Source: Metabacillus rhizolycopersici (GTDB lineage Bacteria > Bacillota > Bacilli > Bacillales > Bacillaceae). From it: DNA of 61,753 nucleotides. Both the position numbers and the translations under genes were made by a program. Of this stretch, positions 1 to 9,177 are shown piece by piece. How positions within the stretch are numbered: the first letter of the stretch is position 1; every line of letters starts with the position of its first letter. The notes under the pieces were generated by a model, which saw nothing but the letters and a program-made list of their open reading frames with translations, made no database searches and had not been told where the DNA came from. The stretch is taken from the NCBI RefSeq assembly GCF_020075705.1, contig NZ_JAIQUM010000025.1:1-61753 (forward strand), in the 5' to 3' direction.

Positions 1-1470
1 AGACCTCTCTTAGCTCACTTTATTATGCCATTTCTGAACCTCGCCATGTCCAGTTAGCCATCTTCTTCAAATTCATGGCAGCGAAAGTAAGCATCGCCTG
101 CATCGACAATTTTTTAAGTCCCCTTAATGTTGTCCAACGCATGCCATGCTTTTCTTTTGCATCTGCGAATACACGCTCAATCGTTTCTTTACGTTTCGCA
201 TAAATGGATTTTACCTCTTTGTGATGGCGAAGATGGTCTGCTTCTTCCATGTATTCTTGCCAAATATGACGTGTTACCACTTTTTGATGCTCTTTACTTT
301 CTGTACATTGCGCTAAAAAAGGACACGTCGCACAAAGGTGTTTTGGTGATTTGTACTCACGATAACCCTCTTTATTCGTTGTCGAATAGTTCAATACTTC
401 ACCTGCTGAGCAAAGGTAACAGTCGAAGTATTCATCATAAACATATTCATGTTTTCGGAAGAATCCTTCTTTCGTGCGTGGTCGTGTGTAAGGCAAGACA
501 GGTGTCATTTCATTTTCAAATAAGTAACTCGTAATCGCAGGTGTTTTATAAGCTGCATCTGCGGCAACAGCTTCGGGCTTTCCAACTCTTTCAATTACTT
601 TTTCAACTAATGGCTCTAAGATATGACTATCATGTGTGTTACCTGGTGTGACAATCGTGCCAAGTACAAAGCCATTGCGGTCTGCGGCCGCATGGAATGA
701 ATAGGCGAACTGTTTTGTCCGTTCGTCTTTGACGTAGTAACCACTATCTGGATCGCTTGTGCTTTCTTTGATTTCTTTCGATTCTTCCTTATCGAACTTA
801 TCTGGTGGAAACGGCTTTTTTCCATGGTCTTCACAGTCTTGATTAATCTCTTCTTGAAGGCGTTCTTAATAAGCACGTGTTTCTTTGCGAACGACTTTCT
901 TTTCGAATTTGCGCTTATTCGCACTCGCTTTCACATGTGTGGAATCGACGAAAACGTGCTCTGCGCTAATTAACTTTTTCTCGGCAGCTGTCTTTAATAT
1001 ACGATAGAAGATCTGTTCAAACAGGTCTGTACCTTTAAAGCGACGCTCGTAGTTTTTCCCGAAAGTGGAGAAGTGCGGCACTTTATCATGAAAGCCGTAA
1101 CCTAAGAACCAGCGATAGGCCATGTTTGTTTCCACTTCTTCAATCGTCTTACGCATCGAGCGAATACCAAAGGTATATTGAATGAATGTCAGTTTAATCA
1201 AAATCACCGGATCAATACTTGGACGACCTACTTCTGAATACATATCTTTCACCAAGTCATAGATGAAAGAGAAATCAATTGCCGCCTCTATTTTTCGGAC
1301 CAAGTGGTTCGTGGGCACCAGTTGATCTAAAGCAATCATTTCAATTTGATCTCGTTGAATGGAATTATGTTTCGAAAGCATCGTCATCAGCTCAAGGTTT
1401 TTCTTATTTCTAGTTTAAAGCAAAAAAGACTGTAAGCAAACTCGATTTTCATCGAATTTGTCTACAGTCT
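1..1470 (-). mobile_element. IS1182-family insertion sequence, partial (left window edge)
   Basis: The block holds one transposase-length reading frame on the minus strand plus an upstream imperfect inverted repeat at 1427-1470. The far end of the element lies outside the window, so only one terminus can be considered and no target-site duplication can be checked. The inner boundary near 1470 is inferred from the hairpin and the change to host-like repeat sequence after 1500. Confidence 0.7.
23..1387 (-). pseudogene. IS1182-family DDE transposase interrupted by one in-frame stop
   Basis: A single frame runs from ATG at 1387 to the stop at 23 (454 codons), broken only by TAA at 866-868. Upstream of the stop is the N-terminal domain typical of IS1182 transposases and the first acidic position (FVDSTHVKA). 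Downstream are the second (VAADAAYKT) and the Y-R-E-K signature (YAKRK...ERVFADAKEK). The two parts are in the same frame with no indel, so this is a nonsense mutation and not a frameshift. The product would be cut after about 173 residues, before two of the three catalytic acids, so the copy is probably inactive unless the stop is read through. Confidence 0.85.
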
Positions 1471-1500
1471 GAAATGATCTGTTAAAGCAGATCATTTTTT
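1427..1500. terminator. Double hairpin at the edge of the IS
   Basis: A 20-bp imperfect inverted repeat (1427-1446 with 1451-1470, four-base loop) is followed by a perfect 10-bp stem (1472-1481 with 1488-1497) and a run of T to 1500. It lies upstream of the transposase, so it could stop outside transcription from entering or leaving the element. The first repeat may also be part of the IS end. Confidence 0.6.
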
Positions 1501-1503
1501 GTG

Positions 1504-1575
1504 TTATAGGAAACTATAAAATTCTTGTACTGTGGCTAATCAAGGCGCTTGCGCCTTTGTTCTTGAAGGGGATAA
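1504..1575 (+). repeat. Mosaic intergenic repeat, copy R1 (short form)
   Basis: Positions 1504-1535 are identical to 59205-59236 and resemble the reverse complement near 9320-9350. The copy lacks the internal hairpin present in longer copies and ends in the GCGCTTGCGCC-type tail shared by the family. Confidence 0.7.
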
Positions 1576-1588
1576 GAACTGTCTTACT

Positions 1589-2011
1589 TCATAGTCCCTT
1601 GTTTGGATAATCGCAATATTCAATAATTGTTCCTTCCGTATCTGCAGGGTTTAGGTAGATTAACCTTCTGCCATGTTTATTAGTACGTAAGGAATCTGCT
1701 AATATACGAATTCCTTGTTCTTCAAGCTCTATTATCGCTTCATCAAGGTTTTCAACTTGATACGCAATATGGTGGACGCCTTTTCCTTTTTGCTTGATAA
1801 AACGTGCAATAGGTGAAGTTGTATTATTTGTTGGAGATAATAATTCGATTCGATCACCATTCACGTCCATTATTGCGATTTCGCTTTCAACACCAATCGC
1901 ATCACTTCGATATCGGTCTATTAACGTCCCACCTAAAACATTCTTATAGATAGATATACTATTTTCTAGATCGCGCACAGCTATTCCTATATGATCTATT
2001 TTTTTTCTCAT
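1589..2011 (-). CDS. Methylmalonyl-CoA epimerase-like VOC protein
   Basis: The 140-residue protein has the two beta-alpha-beta-beta-beta modules of the vicinal oxygen chelate fold. The expected metal ligands are visible: His near residue 8 (IDHIGIAV), Glu in GDRIELLSP, His in KGVHHIAYQV and Glu in GTIIEYC. In the family this enzyme interconverts (2R)- and (2S)-methylmalonyl-CoA in propionyl-CoA metabolism. Length and motifs fit that assignment, but other short VOC enzymes look similar. It follows the 2014-2328 gene by two bases on the same strand and is probably co-transcribed with it. Confidence 0.7.
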   Translation of the reverse strand: MRKKIDHIGIAVRDLENSISIYKNVLGGTLIDRYRSDAIGVESEIAIMDVNGDRIELLSPTNNTTSPIARFIKQKGKGVHHIAYQVENLDEAIIELEEQGIRILADSLRTNKHGRRLIYLNPADTEGTIIEYCDYPNKGL

Positions 2012-2013
2012 GT

Positions 2014-2328
2014 TTAACCCGGGATTCCTTTTTTCTTATTTTTATTCATTTCCTCTGTCACGACAAATGCTAAGTCTTCATTTCCATATAAAGATAATAC
2101 ATTTAGTAAAGTAGTATCAGGAATTTCTTCTGATTCTTCTTTTGGTACAGTTAACTCAATTGCTTGTTTAAGTGCATAATTATTGGCTTGATCTGGATAA
2201 GCTTTTAAATAGATATCCTGTGGATTTAAGCTGCGGTTCACGCACCATTGAGCAAATATTAAGATCATCATTTGTTCATCTTTTTGATAGTTTTGAATGA
2301 TTCTTTGTTCTAACTCTTTTGAATTCAA
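2014..2328 (-). CDS. Small conserved hypothetical protein upstream of the epimerase
   Basis: 104 residues, predicted mostly helical and acidic, with a hydrophobic N-terminal stretch containing MMILIFAQWCVN. It has no signal peptide or catalytic motif that I recognise. The start is preceded by an AAAGGGG-type site on the minus strand. Its stop lies two bases before the start of the epimerase-like gene, so translation is probably coupled. Function unknown. Confidence 0.6.
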   Translation of the reverse strand: MNSKELEQRIIQNYQKDEQMMILIFAQWCVNRSLNPQDIYLKAYPDQANNYALKQAIELTVPKEESEEIPDTTLLNVLSLYGNEDLAFVVTEEMNKNKKKGIPG

Positions 2329-2574
2329 TCGTAATTTCCCCTTTAAACGTTATACAAATCATTATATCGGACGCGATTATGAATTCGCAATAAATACTCT
2401 GGAATTGTTGTCTTTTATGTAAGCATAGAAATCATGACTAGATCAAAGAAGCAGCTTGTCACATCGCATATAGGAAGAACTTATCTGTTCGAAGTAACTT
2501 GGGAATTGTCAGACTCTTTGTAAAATAATAAAGTAGACTAGAACAAAATAAAAACAATAATAGGAAAAATAAAA

Positions 2575-2988
2575 ATGACAAAACAATTTTGGATTAATTT
2601 GCCGGTGAAAGACATCAATAAATCAAAAGAGTTTTTCATGAAACTAGGTTTTTCTATTACGACGCCACATGGCAATGGTGATCATGCGAAATTAGTCATC
2701 GGAGATAATAATGTTCCCGTGATGCTTTTTCCGGAGTCCACTTTCAAACGGTTTACGAGAAATGAAATAACAAATACAAAAGAAGCTTCAGAGGTATTGT
2801 TTTCCATTGATGCTAAGAGCAGAGAGGAAGTAGATGAAATAGCAAAAAGGGCTGAAAGTGCAGGCGGTACAATTTTTGGTAAGCCTGCAGAAAACCAGGG
2901 CTGGATGTACGGATGCGGATTTACCGATTTGGATGGTCATCGTTGGAATGTATTATACATGGATATGAGCAAGATGCCAAAGGAGTAA
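2575..2988 (+). CDS. VOC family (glyoxalase/bleomycin-resistance-like) protein
   Basis: 137 residues with the start motif FWINLPVKDINKSKEFF and a C-terminal FTDLDGHRWNVLYMD, typical of glyoxalase/dioxygenase-fold proteins that act on small toxic or aromatic molecules. The substrate cannot be told. The gene stands alone, divergent from the epimerase pair. The ribosome site (AGGAAA) is weak but well spaced. Confidence 0.75.
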   Translation: MTKQFWINLPVKDINKSKEFFMKLGFSITTPHGNGDHAKLVIGDNNVPVMLFPESTFKRFTRNEITNTKEASEVLFSIDAKSREEVDEIAKRAESAGGTIFGKPAENQGWMYGCGFTDLDGHRWNVLYMDMSKMPKE

Positions 2989-3062
2989 GGAATAGAACTG
3001 GGCATTCACCCTTGTAAGATAATCTACATATGCTAGGAGAAAAGGTGTGAAAGGGTGATTTG

Positions 3063-4157
3063 ATGACTGCAACGATTCGTCATTACTATGCTAAGGGTAA
3101 CACAGCAAGAGGGTTATATAGTCTCTATGACTCAGTATTAGAGGGGTTAGATCGAGTGTACATTTTGATAGGAGGAACTGGAGTCGTTACATCCTCGTTA
3201 CTGAAAAAGATTGGTGAAGTAATGGAAGCAAAAACACTTGATGTTGATTATATTCAATGCGCCTCAGATAATAACTCAATCGATGGAGTTATACTACCTA
3301 CCTTAAAAGTTGGGATTGTTGATGGTACAGCCCCAACTATGATTGAAGCAAAAGCACCTGGTGTTATTGAAAAGTATGTGAATTTAGGAATTGCATTGGA
3401 CACAGAAAGGTTAGCAACAAATAAAGAAGTGATATTGAAATTAAATGAAGCTATCGCGATTAAGTTCAAAAGTGCATATGATACATTCGCTGCTGCATTA
3501 AGAGCTCATGATGAAATTGAAGATATTTATATTTCAAATATGGATTTTTCAGAAGCAAATAAATTAACAACGGAATTAATTGCCCAATTTTTTGATGAAG
3601 AAATCTTAGATAAAAAATCAACGATCAAGCATCGATTTTTAGGTGCAGCTACTCCAAATGGTGCTGTTGATTATATTCAAAATTTAACAGAAGATATCGA
3701 AAAACGGTACTTTGTAAAAGGGAGAGCAGGATCAGGTAAATCGACAATGCTGAAGAAGCTTGTAGCAGCAGGGGAAGAAAAAGGCTTTGACCTTGAGGTT
3801 TATCATTGTGGTTTTGATCCAAATAGTCTTGATATGGTTATTTTCCGCGAAAAAGGAATTGCGATTTTCGACAGTACGGCTCCGCATGAATACTTTCCTG
3901 ACCGTGATTCTGATGAAATTATTGATATGTATGAGCGATGCATTACAGTAGGGACTGACGAGAAATATGCAACTGAAATTGCTAGAACAACAAAAGCATA
4001 TAAAGATAAAATGAAAGAGGCAATTTCATACCTAGCAGAAGCAAAAGAGCTTCGGGATAAGCAGGAGCCTTATTATTTAGAAGCGATGGATTTTACAAAG
4101 ATAGAGGAGATCCAACAGAGTCTATTAGATGAAATAGAAAAGTTTATTAACAAGTAG
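3063..4157 (+). CDS. PRK06851-type ATPase with two P-loop-like domains
   Basis: 364 residues built from two similar halves. The C-terminal half has a full Walker A motif (GRAGSGKST, about residues 220-228). The N-terminal half aligns with it (GGTGVVTSS near residue 38, then DGVILP...VDGTAP against DMVIFR...FDSTAP) but lacks the Walker A lysine. The family is found in Bacilli and its substrate is unknown. ATG at 3063 is chosen over TTG at 3060 because it is correctly spaced from AAGGGTGAT. The neighbours give no clear hint of function. Confidence 0.7.
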   Translation: MTATIRHYYAKGNTARGLYSLYDSVLEGLDRVYILIGGTGVVTSSLLKKIGEVMEAKTLDVDYIQCASDNNSIDGVILPTLKVGIVDGTAPTMIEAKAPGVIEKYVNLGIALDTERLATNKEVILKLNEAIAIKFKSAYDTFAAALRAHDEIEDIYISNMDFSEANKLTTELIAQFFDEEILDKKSTIKHRFLGAATPNGAVDYIQNLTEDIEKRYFVKGRAGSGKSTMLKKLVAAGEEKGFDLEVYHCGFDPNSLDMVIFREKGIAIFDSTAPHEYFPDRDSDEIIDMYERCITVGTDEKYATEIARTTKAYKDKMKEAISYLAEAKELRDKQEPYYLEAMDFTKIEEIQQSLLDEIEKFINK

Positions 4158-4179
4158 ATTATGTATTTATATAAGTGAG

Positions 4180-4235
4180 AAAAGTACCATATAGATAGGG
4201 CTGATTTTAAGTGTCTACTCTAAATGGTACTTTTT
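4180..4235 (+). terminator. Rho-independent-type terminator after the ATPase gene
   Basis: An outer 11-bp stem (4180-4190 with 4224-4234) ends in a run of five T. It lies 22 bases past the stop codon and also sits between convergent genes. Confidence 0.7.
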
Positions 4236-4301
4236 AATGTGATGGATCCTTCTTTCGCATTTCGAAAAAAGTTCAATTCATTGAAATGCCGCTTATGATT
4301 T

Positions 4302-4973
4302 TTAATAATGAAAGATAACAGTTATTTTTGCTTGAATTTCTAATGTACTCCGCTGTATAGGAGGAGCTGCTTGTAACGGGATATCTGTGGGATAGGATAG
4401 TGCTACTTCTCTTGGTGAAATCAATGTTGGTTCTTCTGTTATTTTAGCTGGGGGAAGTATGATCTTCACCCCGATTTGCTGACCAAGTTTCAAAGCTTTA
4501 TCAGTTGCATCCTTCATTGCAAGTTGTAAAGCTTCTTGGTAATAAAACGCAACATTAGACACTTCAAATCGAACACCCCCTGACATATTTGCCCCTGCAG
4601 CTACTGATGTTTCATATACTGTAGCTACTTTGTTAAGATCGTGAACAGTTACTTCAAATATATGTTTAATTTGATAAGCCCTAAAAATGGACTGACCTTC
4701 AACAAAATCATAAATTGGTTGAATGGTATAAGACAAGGTTTGAATGTCATTTTTTAAAATTCCGATTTTTTCAAGTGATTCAATTACCTGATTTGAGAGA
4801 GCGGAATTTTCCTTTTGAGCGTTTTCAACATGCTCATTTTCAGTCATAATACCGATATTAATCATAGCTTGATCGGGAATCACACTTTTTCGACCTGTCC
4901 CTCCAAGTATCATTTTCCCTTGGATGTGCTTACCTGATGAAAAATGAGGAATTGAGCGTTGAAAATAGGTCAT
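4302..4973 (-). CDS. SIMPL (DUF541) domain protein
   Basis: From ATG at 4973 the product has 223 residues. It shows the SIMPL pattern: an N-terminal GTGRKSVIPDQAMINIGI strand region, a central alternating section, and a C-terminal half with a duplicated fold ending in beta strands. No signal peptide is visible, so it is probably cytoplasmic, unlike many outer-envelope relatives. The start at 4973 is preferred to the upstream ATG at 5018 because it has an AAAGGATG ribosome site at normal distance. Biochemical role unknown. Confidence 0.75.
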   Translation of the reverse strand: MTYFQRSIPHFSSGKHIQGKMILGGTGRKSVIPDQAMINIGIMTENEHVENAQKENSALSNQVIESLEKIGILKNDIQTLSYTIQPIYDFVEGQSIFRAYQIKHIFEVTVHDLNKVATVYETSVAAGANMSGGVRFEVSNVAFYYQEALQLAMKDATDKALKLGQQIGVKIILPPAKITEEPTLISPREVALSYPTDIPLQAAPPIQRSTLEIQAKITVIFHY

Positions 4974-5252
4974 AAACGAAACATCCTTTCTAAAAAAATC
5001 ATTGTCATTGTGGAGCAAGAGATATGATCTTATATAAGGAAGATATGCGACATCCTTTATGGTAAATGCATCATTTAATTGATGATCCTATAGCATTTTT
5101 CGTGGATCAACGTGAGGAAAACACCGACTCCAAGACGAATCTTAGTCAGGATGAGGTGAATTACCCATAAATGTCTAAGGAAAGTCTTGCTTTAATTGTA
5201 TTGTTGATGCTTAAAGTGTTATCATTGGTACGTTCGAAAGGAGGTTTTTAGT

Positions 5253-5522
5253 ATGGACAAGATTGAAGTAGGAGAAGTGTTTACGATTACTGATGAGAAT
5301 GATCAGGAAAATGAAATTGAAGTATTGGCAGTTATTACTTTAGAAGGAACCGATTATGCTGCTGTTGGCTTTTTGGAAGATATTCAAGAGGATTCCGAAG
5401 AAGAAATCGATGTGTTCTTTTTAAAAGTAGATGCTGAAGGTGATTTTTCTGCTATTGAGAGTGATGAAGAATTCGAAAAGGTATCTGTTGCATTTGAAGA
5501 AATAATGACTGAAGAAGAGTAG
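5253..5522 (+). CDS. DUF1292 family acidic protein
   Basis: 89 residues, very rich in Asp and Glu, with the DUF1292 pattern (FTITDENDQENEIEVL...YAAVGF...VFFLKV...EFEKVSVAFEE). YrzB of B. subtilis belongs to this family, and its function is not firmly known. A strong GAAAGGAGG ribosome site precedes the ATG. Confidence 0.85.
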   Translation: MDKIEVGEVFTITDENDQENEIEVLAVITLEGTDYAAVGFLEDIQEDSEEEIDVFFLKVDAEGDFSAIESDEEFEKVSVAFEEIMTEEE

Positions 5523-5531
5523 TGTTTAAGT

Positions 5532-5557
5532 AAAGAGGGGGAAAAGCCTCTCTTTAT
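5532..5557 (+). terminator. Possible weak terminator
   Basis: AAAGAGG and CCTCTCTTT can pair across a short A-rich loop directly after the DUF1292 stop. The stem is imperfect and the T run short. Confidence 0.4.
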
Positions 5558-5589
5558 TTATGTTTGGAGATATTTAAGGGGGAGTAACG

Positions 5590-6513
5590 ATGTTGCATAT
5601 TGTAAATGGCGATGTTTTAGGAAGGAAGATAAAAGACATTGATGGTGATATTATCGTATGGAGGGAGATGTATGACTTTGGCCCGTTAAATTCAGGCTGG
5701 ACAAATGATGAGTTAATAAAGAGGAGATCCTTATTCTTTGAAGAAAAACTTAGTATTCCTTCCTCCTTATTTATAGAAAATTGTCATAATCAACTAAACT
5801 TATTAAATAAACGGTCACTTGATGAAGAAGTGATTCTTTGGTTTGAGCATGATCGCTATGATCAAACGATGTTGGTGTATATACTTACACAATTATCAAC
5901 TAAAAATAGATCAAATCTATCCATGGTTAGTATTAACTCTCATCCTTCAATTTCCCCATTTTACGGATTAGGGCAGTTAACTTCCGCACAATTAAAGGCG
6001 CTTTTCAAACATAGAGTGAGTATTTCGAATCAACAGGTAGCTGAAGCGGTTGAAGGATGGAAAGCTTATTCTTCTCCGGATTTGGATGACATAAAAAAAT
6101 GGATAACAGAAGTCCCACATGAATTACCTTTTTTGCTAGCAGCCCTTGAGCGGAACATAAGCTATATGCCTTCAACATCTACTGGTATAAATGAAATCGA
6201 ATCCTTGATCCTGCAAAACATTGAAAAAGGTCCTTGTTCATTTAGGGAGCTTTTTAAAAACATCTCTCCGAATTTAATAAACGATGGATTAAGTGATTTA
6301 CATATTTCTGCCATCATAAAAGAACTGATGAATGGTGAAAACGCGTTAATCAAAGCGGATGGTGCCCTTCCTATGTATGATTTAACTTACGAAAATCCCA
6401 ATTTAGCTATAACATCCTTTGGGGAAAGTGTTCTTACTGGGAAGGCAAATCGTCTTGATTTAATTGGCATTGATTGGTGGGTGGGAGGAGTGCATCTGCT
6501 ATCTAAAAAATAA
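5590..6513 (+). CDS. DUF1835 domain-containing protein
   Basis: 307 residues. The N-terminal MLHIVNGDVLGRKI and VWREMYDFGPL segments and the central VILWFEHDRYDQTMLVYIL are characteristic of DUF1835 proteins, which carry a second domain (DUF3658-like) at the C-terminus. It is cytoplasmic with no membrane segment. A GGGGGAG ribosome site precedes ATG. Function unknown. It converges with mgtC across a shared hairpin. Confidence 0.75.
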   Translation: MLHIVNGDVLGRKIKDIDGDIIVWREMYDFGPLNSGWTNDELIKRRSLFFEEKLSIPSSLFIENCHNQLNLLNKRSLDEEVILWFEHDRYDQTMLVYILTQLSTKNRSNLSMVSINSHPSISPFYGLGQLTSAQLKALFKHRVSISNQQVAEAVEGWKAYSSPDLDDIKKWITEVPHELPFLLAALERNISYMPSTSTGINEIESLILQNIEKGPCSFRELFKNISPNLINDGLSDLHISAIIKELMNGENALIKADGALPMYDLTYENPNLAITSFGESVLTGKANRLDLIGIDWWVGGVHLLSKK

Positions 6514-6561
6514 TAAAACGAACATTCCCTGCTATAGTACCATCCACAGTTAATGAATGTA

Positions 6562-6593
6562 AAATGGAATCTCAGGTTATAGAGATTCCATTT
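6562..6593. terminator. Bidirectional hairpin between convergent genes
   Basis: A perfect 12-bp stem (6562-6573 with 6582-6593) ends the DUF1835 transcript and overlaps the last codons of mgtC on the other strand. Confidence 0.65.
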
Positions 6594-7266
6594 CCACTTT
6601 TATCACATGGTCAATCTGCTTTAATGTATAATACAAATCTGTCAAGTATAGTTTTTCGTTAACTAATAAGACCAACTCGAGCTGTTGAAGTTCCCCTTGT
6701 TCAATATCCCTAACCTTTATTTTTCGTGCTTTCATCTTATTTTTCTTTAAATCTTTAAGAATATCTGTCATTTTGTCTCCAGCATTGACGATTATTTTTA
6801 CTTTTAATTCTTTTTCCCGTAAAGATTTTGGCCCAATGAATTTAATAATAAAAGGGATGATTTCCACACTAACAAATAACAAAATAGTTGCAACACTTGC
6901 CTCAAACCAAAAACCAGCGCCACAAGCAATACCTATTCCACCAGCGCCCCAGACCAATGCAGCGGTTGTAAGCCCTGAGATCATATCATTGTTTCGTCTT
7001 AAAATAACACCAGCACCTAAAAATCCAATTCCTGATACAATCTGTGCAGATAATCTTAAAGGATCCATTGGTTTTATATAAGCTTCAGCAAATTTTTCCG
7101 ATGCTTCAATTGAAACACTTGTTAATAAGCAGCTGACAATCCCTATGACTAAACATGTTTTTAAACCTAAGGGCTTTTTCTTTAGTTCCCGCTCTAATCC
7201 AATGATAATAGATAAAATTGTTGCCACTCCTAGATTGAAAATAAATGAATTTGGTTGAATTAACAT
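6577..7266 (-). CDS. MgtC/SapB family membrane protein
   Basis: 229 residues with about five N-terminal membrane segments followed by a soluble ACT-like C-terminal domain from about residue 155. The family signature is clear: IIGLERELKKKPLGLKT, IVSGIGFLGAGVILR, GLTTAALVWGAGGIG. MgtC-type proteins are linked to magnesium and acid stress, often modulating other membrane proteins more than transporting Mg2+. The ATG has an AAAGGAGAG site. The leader carries three adjacent palindromes (7298-7356). Confidence 0.9.
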   Translation of the reverse strand: MLIQPNSFIFNLGVATILSIIIGLERELKKKPLGLKTCLVIGIVSCLLTSVSIEASEKFAEAYIKPMDPLRLSAQIVSGIGFLGAGVILRRNNDMISGLTTAALVWGAGGIGIACGAGFWFEASVATILLFVSVEIIPFIIKFIGPKSLREKELKVKIIVNAGDKMTDILKDLKKNKMKARKIKVRDIEQGELQQLELVLLVNEKLYLTDLYYTLKQIDHVIKVEMESL

Positions 7267-7297
7267 AGTATCTCTCCTTTATTTTACTTTTTGTCAT

Positions 7298-7356
7298 CAT
7301 TTTAAAATGACCAATTGGTAGTGTATGATTTTGCATCTTTCCATAATCATACACTA
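7298..7356 (-). promoter_or_regulatory. Stacked palindromes in the mgtC leader
   Basis: Three perfect inverted repeats lie end to end: CATTTTAAAATG (7298-7309), ACCAATTGGT (7310-7319), and a 12-bp stem with a 14-base loop (7319-7330 with 7345-7356). They sit 30-90 bases upstream of the mgtC start. No T run follows on the minus strand, so an operator or RNA control element is more likely than a terminator. The regulator is unknown. Confidence 0.5.
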
Positions 7357-7568
7357 CAATTTATTTTTTAGAAGTGGTTAAAGTATGATTTAGAGCGAGA
7401 CTCCTAACATTTGTGTGATATTTAAGGGATTAGAAGTTTTTTCGATCTGGCAGTTCGAACGTTGGTTTACTATTTGTTTTTATTATTTAATATGATAGAG
7501 TTTTATCAGTACAATATACGCCTCATTAGGTAGGACAAAAAAGAAAATTGGGAGCAGAATTAACTTAT

Positions 7569-8324
7569 ATGAAACTTGTGTCATGGAATGTTAACGGAAT
7601 TAGAGCATGTGTACGTAAAGGGTTTTTACATTATTTTAATGAAGTCGATGCAGATATATTTTGCATTCAAGAATCAAAATTACAAGAGGGTCAGATCACA
7701 CTTGATCTCGAAGGTTACCATCAATATTGGAATTATGCTGTAAAAAAGGGTTATTCAGGAACTGCGATTTTCACAAAGAAAAAACCACTATCAGTTTCTT
7801 ATGGTGTCGGTCAAAATGAGCATGAGCAAGAAGGAAGAATCATCACACTGGAATTTGCCGAATTTTATCTGCTCACAGTTTACACACCAAATGCGAAAAG
7901 GGATTTGTCAAGACTTGACTATCGTTTACAATGGGAAGATGAAATTCGTCAATACATGATCGACTTAGAGCGAAAAAAACCTGTCATCCTTTGTGGGGAT
8001 CTGAATGTAGCGCATCAGGAGATAGATTTGAAAAATTCGAAATCGAATAAAGGGAACTCTGGATTTACTGAGGAAGAACGTCGGAAAATGACAGCTTTAC
8101 TTGATGGCGGTTTTGTAGACAGTTATCGATTTTTCTATCCTGAAAAACAAGATGTATACACATGGTGGTCATATATGAGTAAAGTAAGGGAAAGAAACAT
8201 TGGCTGGAGAATCGATTACTTTATCGTATCAAAAAAATTGAGTGATCGCTTAATTGACGCTCAGGTTCATTCAGACATAATGGGAAGTGATCATTGTCCT
8301 GTTTTTGTTGAAATTGACCTGTAA
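7569..8324 (+). CDS. exoA: Exodeoxyribonuclease III / AP endonuclease
   Basis: 251 residues from ATG at 7569. It matches the ExoIII/APE1 fold: MKLVSWNVNGIRA (metal-site Asn), FCIQESKLQ (metal-binding Glu), YTPNAKR, CGDLNVAHQEIDL (catalytic Asp and Asn), RIDYFIVS and the terminal GSDHCPV (catalytic Asp-His). It cuts DNA at abasic sites and has 3'-5' exonuclease activity in base excision repair. A TTG at 7548 would add seven residues that the family does not have, so the ATG is preferred. Confidence 0.95.
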   Translation: MKLVSWNVNGIRACVRKGFLHYFNEVDADIFCIQESKLQEGQITLDLEGYHQYWNYAVKKGYSGTAIFTKKKPLSVSYGVGQNEHEQEGRIITLEFAEFYLLTVYTPNAKRDLSRLDYRLQWEDEIRQYMIDLERKKPVILCGDLNVAHQEIDLKNSKSNKGNSGFTEEERRKMTALLDGGFVDSYRFFYPEKQDVYTWWSYMSKVRERNIGWRIDYFIVSKKLSDRLIDAQVHSDIMGSDHCPVFVEIDL

Positions 8325-8346
8325 CAGAAAAATTTGATTTGCTGGA

Positions 8347-9003
8347 GTGGATGTAGATTTGCTTAAAAAAGAATTGGAACAATTTATTAAAACAAATATT
8401 GAAAAACAGCAAGCTTTACAACAAGAGTCAACTGAAATTGTCTTATATAAAGAGGAGAAAGACTACATAGAAAAATATGAATTACTATCAGATGATTTAC
8501 GAACAACGTTGACATTTGTCGAAAGTAATTCAATCGCACGTTTTAATGATGCATACATTGAACGAAGTGCGAAAGAAACAGAAGAAGTGATTGCGATTGA
8601 AGCATCTTCTTTCTTAGATAAACCTGTTCAGTATCTTAAGGAGCATAAGGAAGAATTTATATATCTAGAATCGAAATGGTTTGAATTGATTGGGGTAGAC
8701 GCTATTTCATTTGAAGTTGATGATGTATTTGGAACATATAATGTCATGCTCGGGTTGAAACTGCAAAAGAAATTTGAGAATTTGATAAAAAAGCATCTTA
8801 ATCAAGAACTAAAAGGAAATGAAATTAATTTTAATTTAATGTTTAATCAAAATGATGGATTATGGGACTTGAATTTCCCATTGGACTTACTCCAAGAGTT
8901 TAAAGAAAACATAACGATTGGTGAAGCATTTTGTTTGATCTATCGGTTCCTCTTTAGTCTTGTTGAAGCTGTAGAGGAAGCAAATAAAAACGCAAAGCAA
9001 TAG
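8347..9003 (+). CDS. Conserved hypothetical protein, about 218 residues
   Basis: Not recognised. The product is acidic and mainly helical with a coiled N-terminal third (ELEQFIKTNIEKQQALQQ). There is no signal, membrane segment or nucleotide-binding motif. The start is uncertain: GTG at 8347 has little ribosome site, whereas TTG at 8359 is well placed after GGAGTGG. It follows exoA by 22 bases and may share its transcript. Confidence 0.55.
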   Translation: MDVDLLKKELEQFIKTNIEKQQALQQESTEIVLYKEEKDYIEKYELLSDDLRTTLTFVESNSIARFNDAYIERSAKETEEVIAIEASSFLDKPVQYLKEHKEEFIYLESKWFELIGVDAISFEVDDVFGTYNVMLGLKLQKKFENLIKKHLNQELKGNEINFNLMFNQNDGLWDLNFPLDLLQEFKENITIGEAFCLIYRFLFSLVEAVEEANKNAKQ

Positions 9004-9177
9004 TTAAAATATCGATGCCTTTATCCGATACTTAACGAGCAGTAAAACGATTGCTCGAGATTATAGAGAAATAATGAAGAGAAGTTAGTAAAGTAGGTAG
9101 TTATCTACGTAGATATCAAAATATAGGCTGAATGAGACAAGGGGTATGACGTAGAACGAAAAAAATCATCCCCCTTC

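Noticed and set aside
616..924. Minus-strand frame of 102 residues inside the transposase
   Set aside because: It is out of frame with the transposase on both sides; the Lys/Ser-rich translation is a shadow. The real frame continues through the stop at 866.
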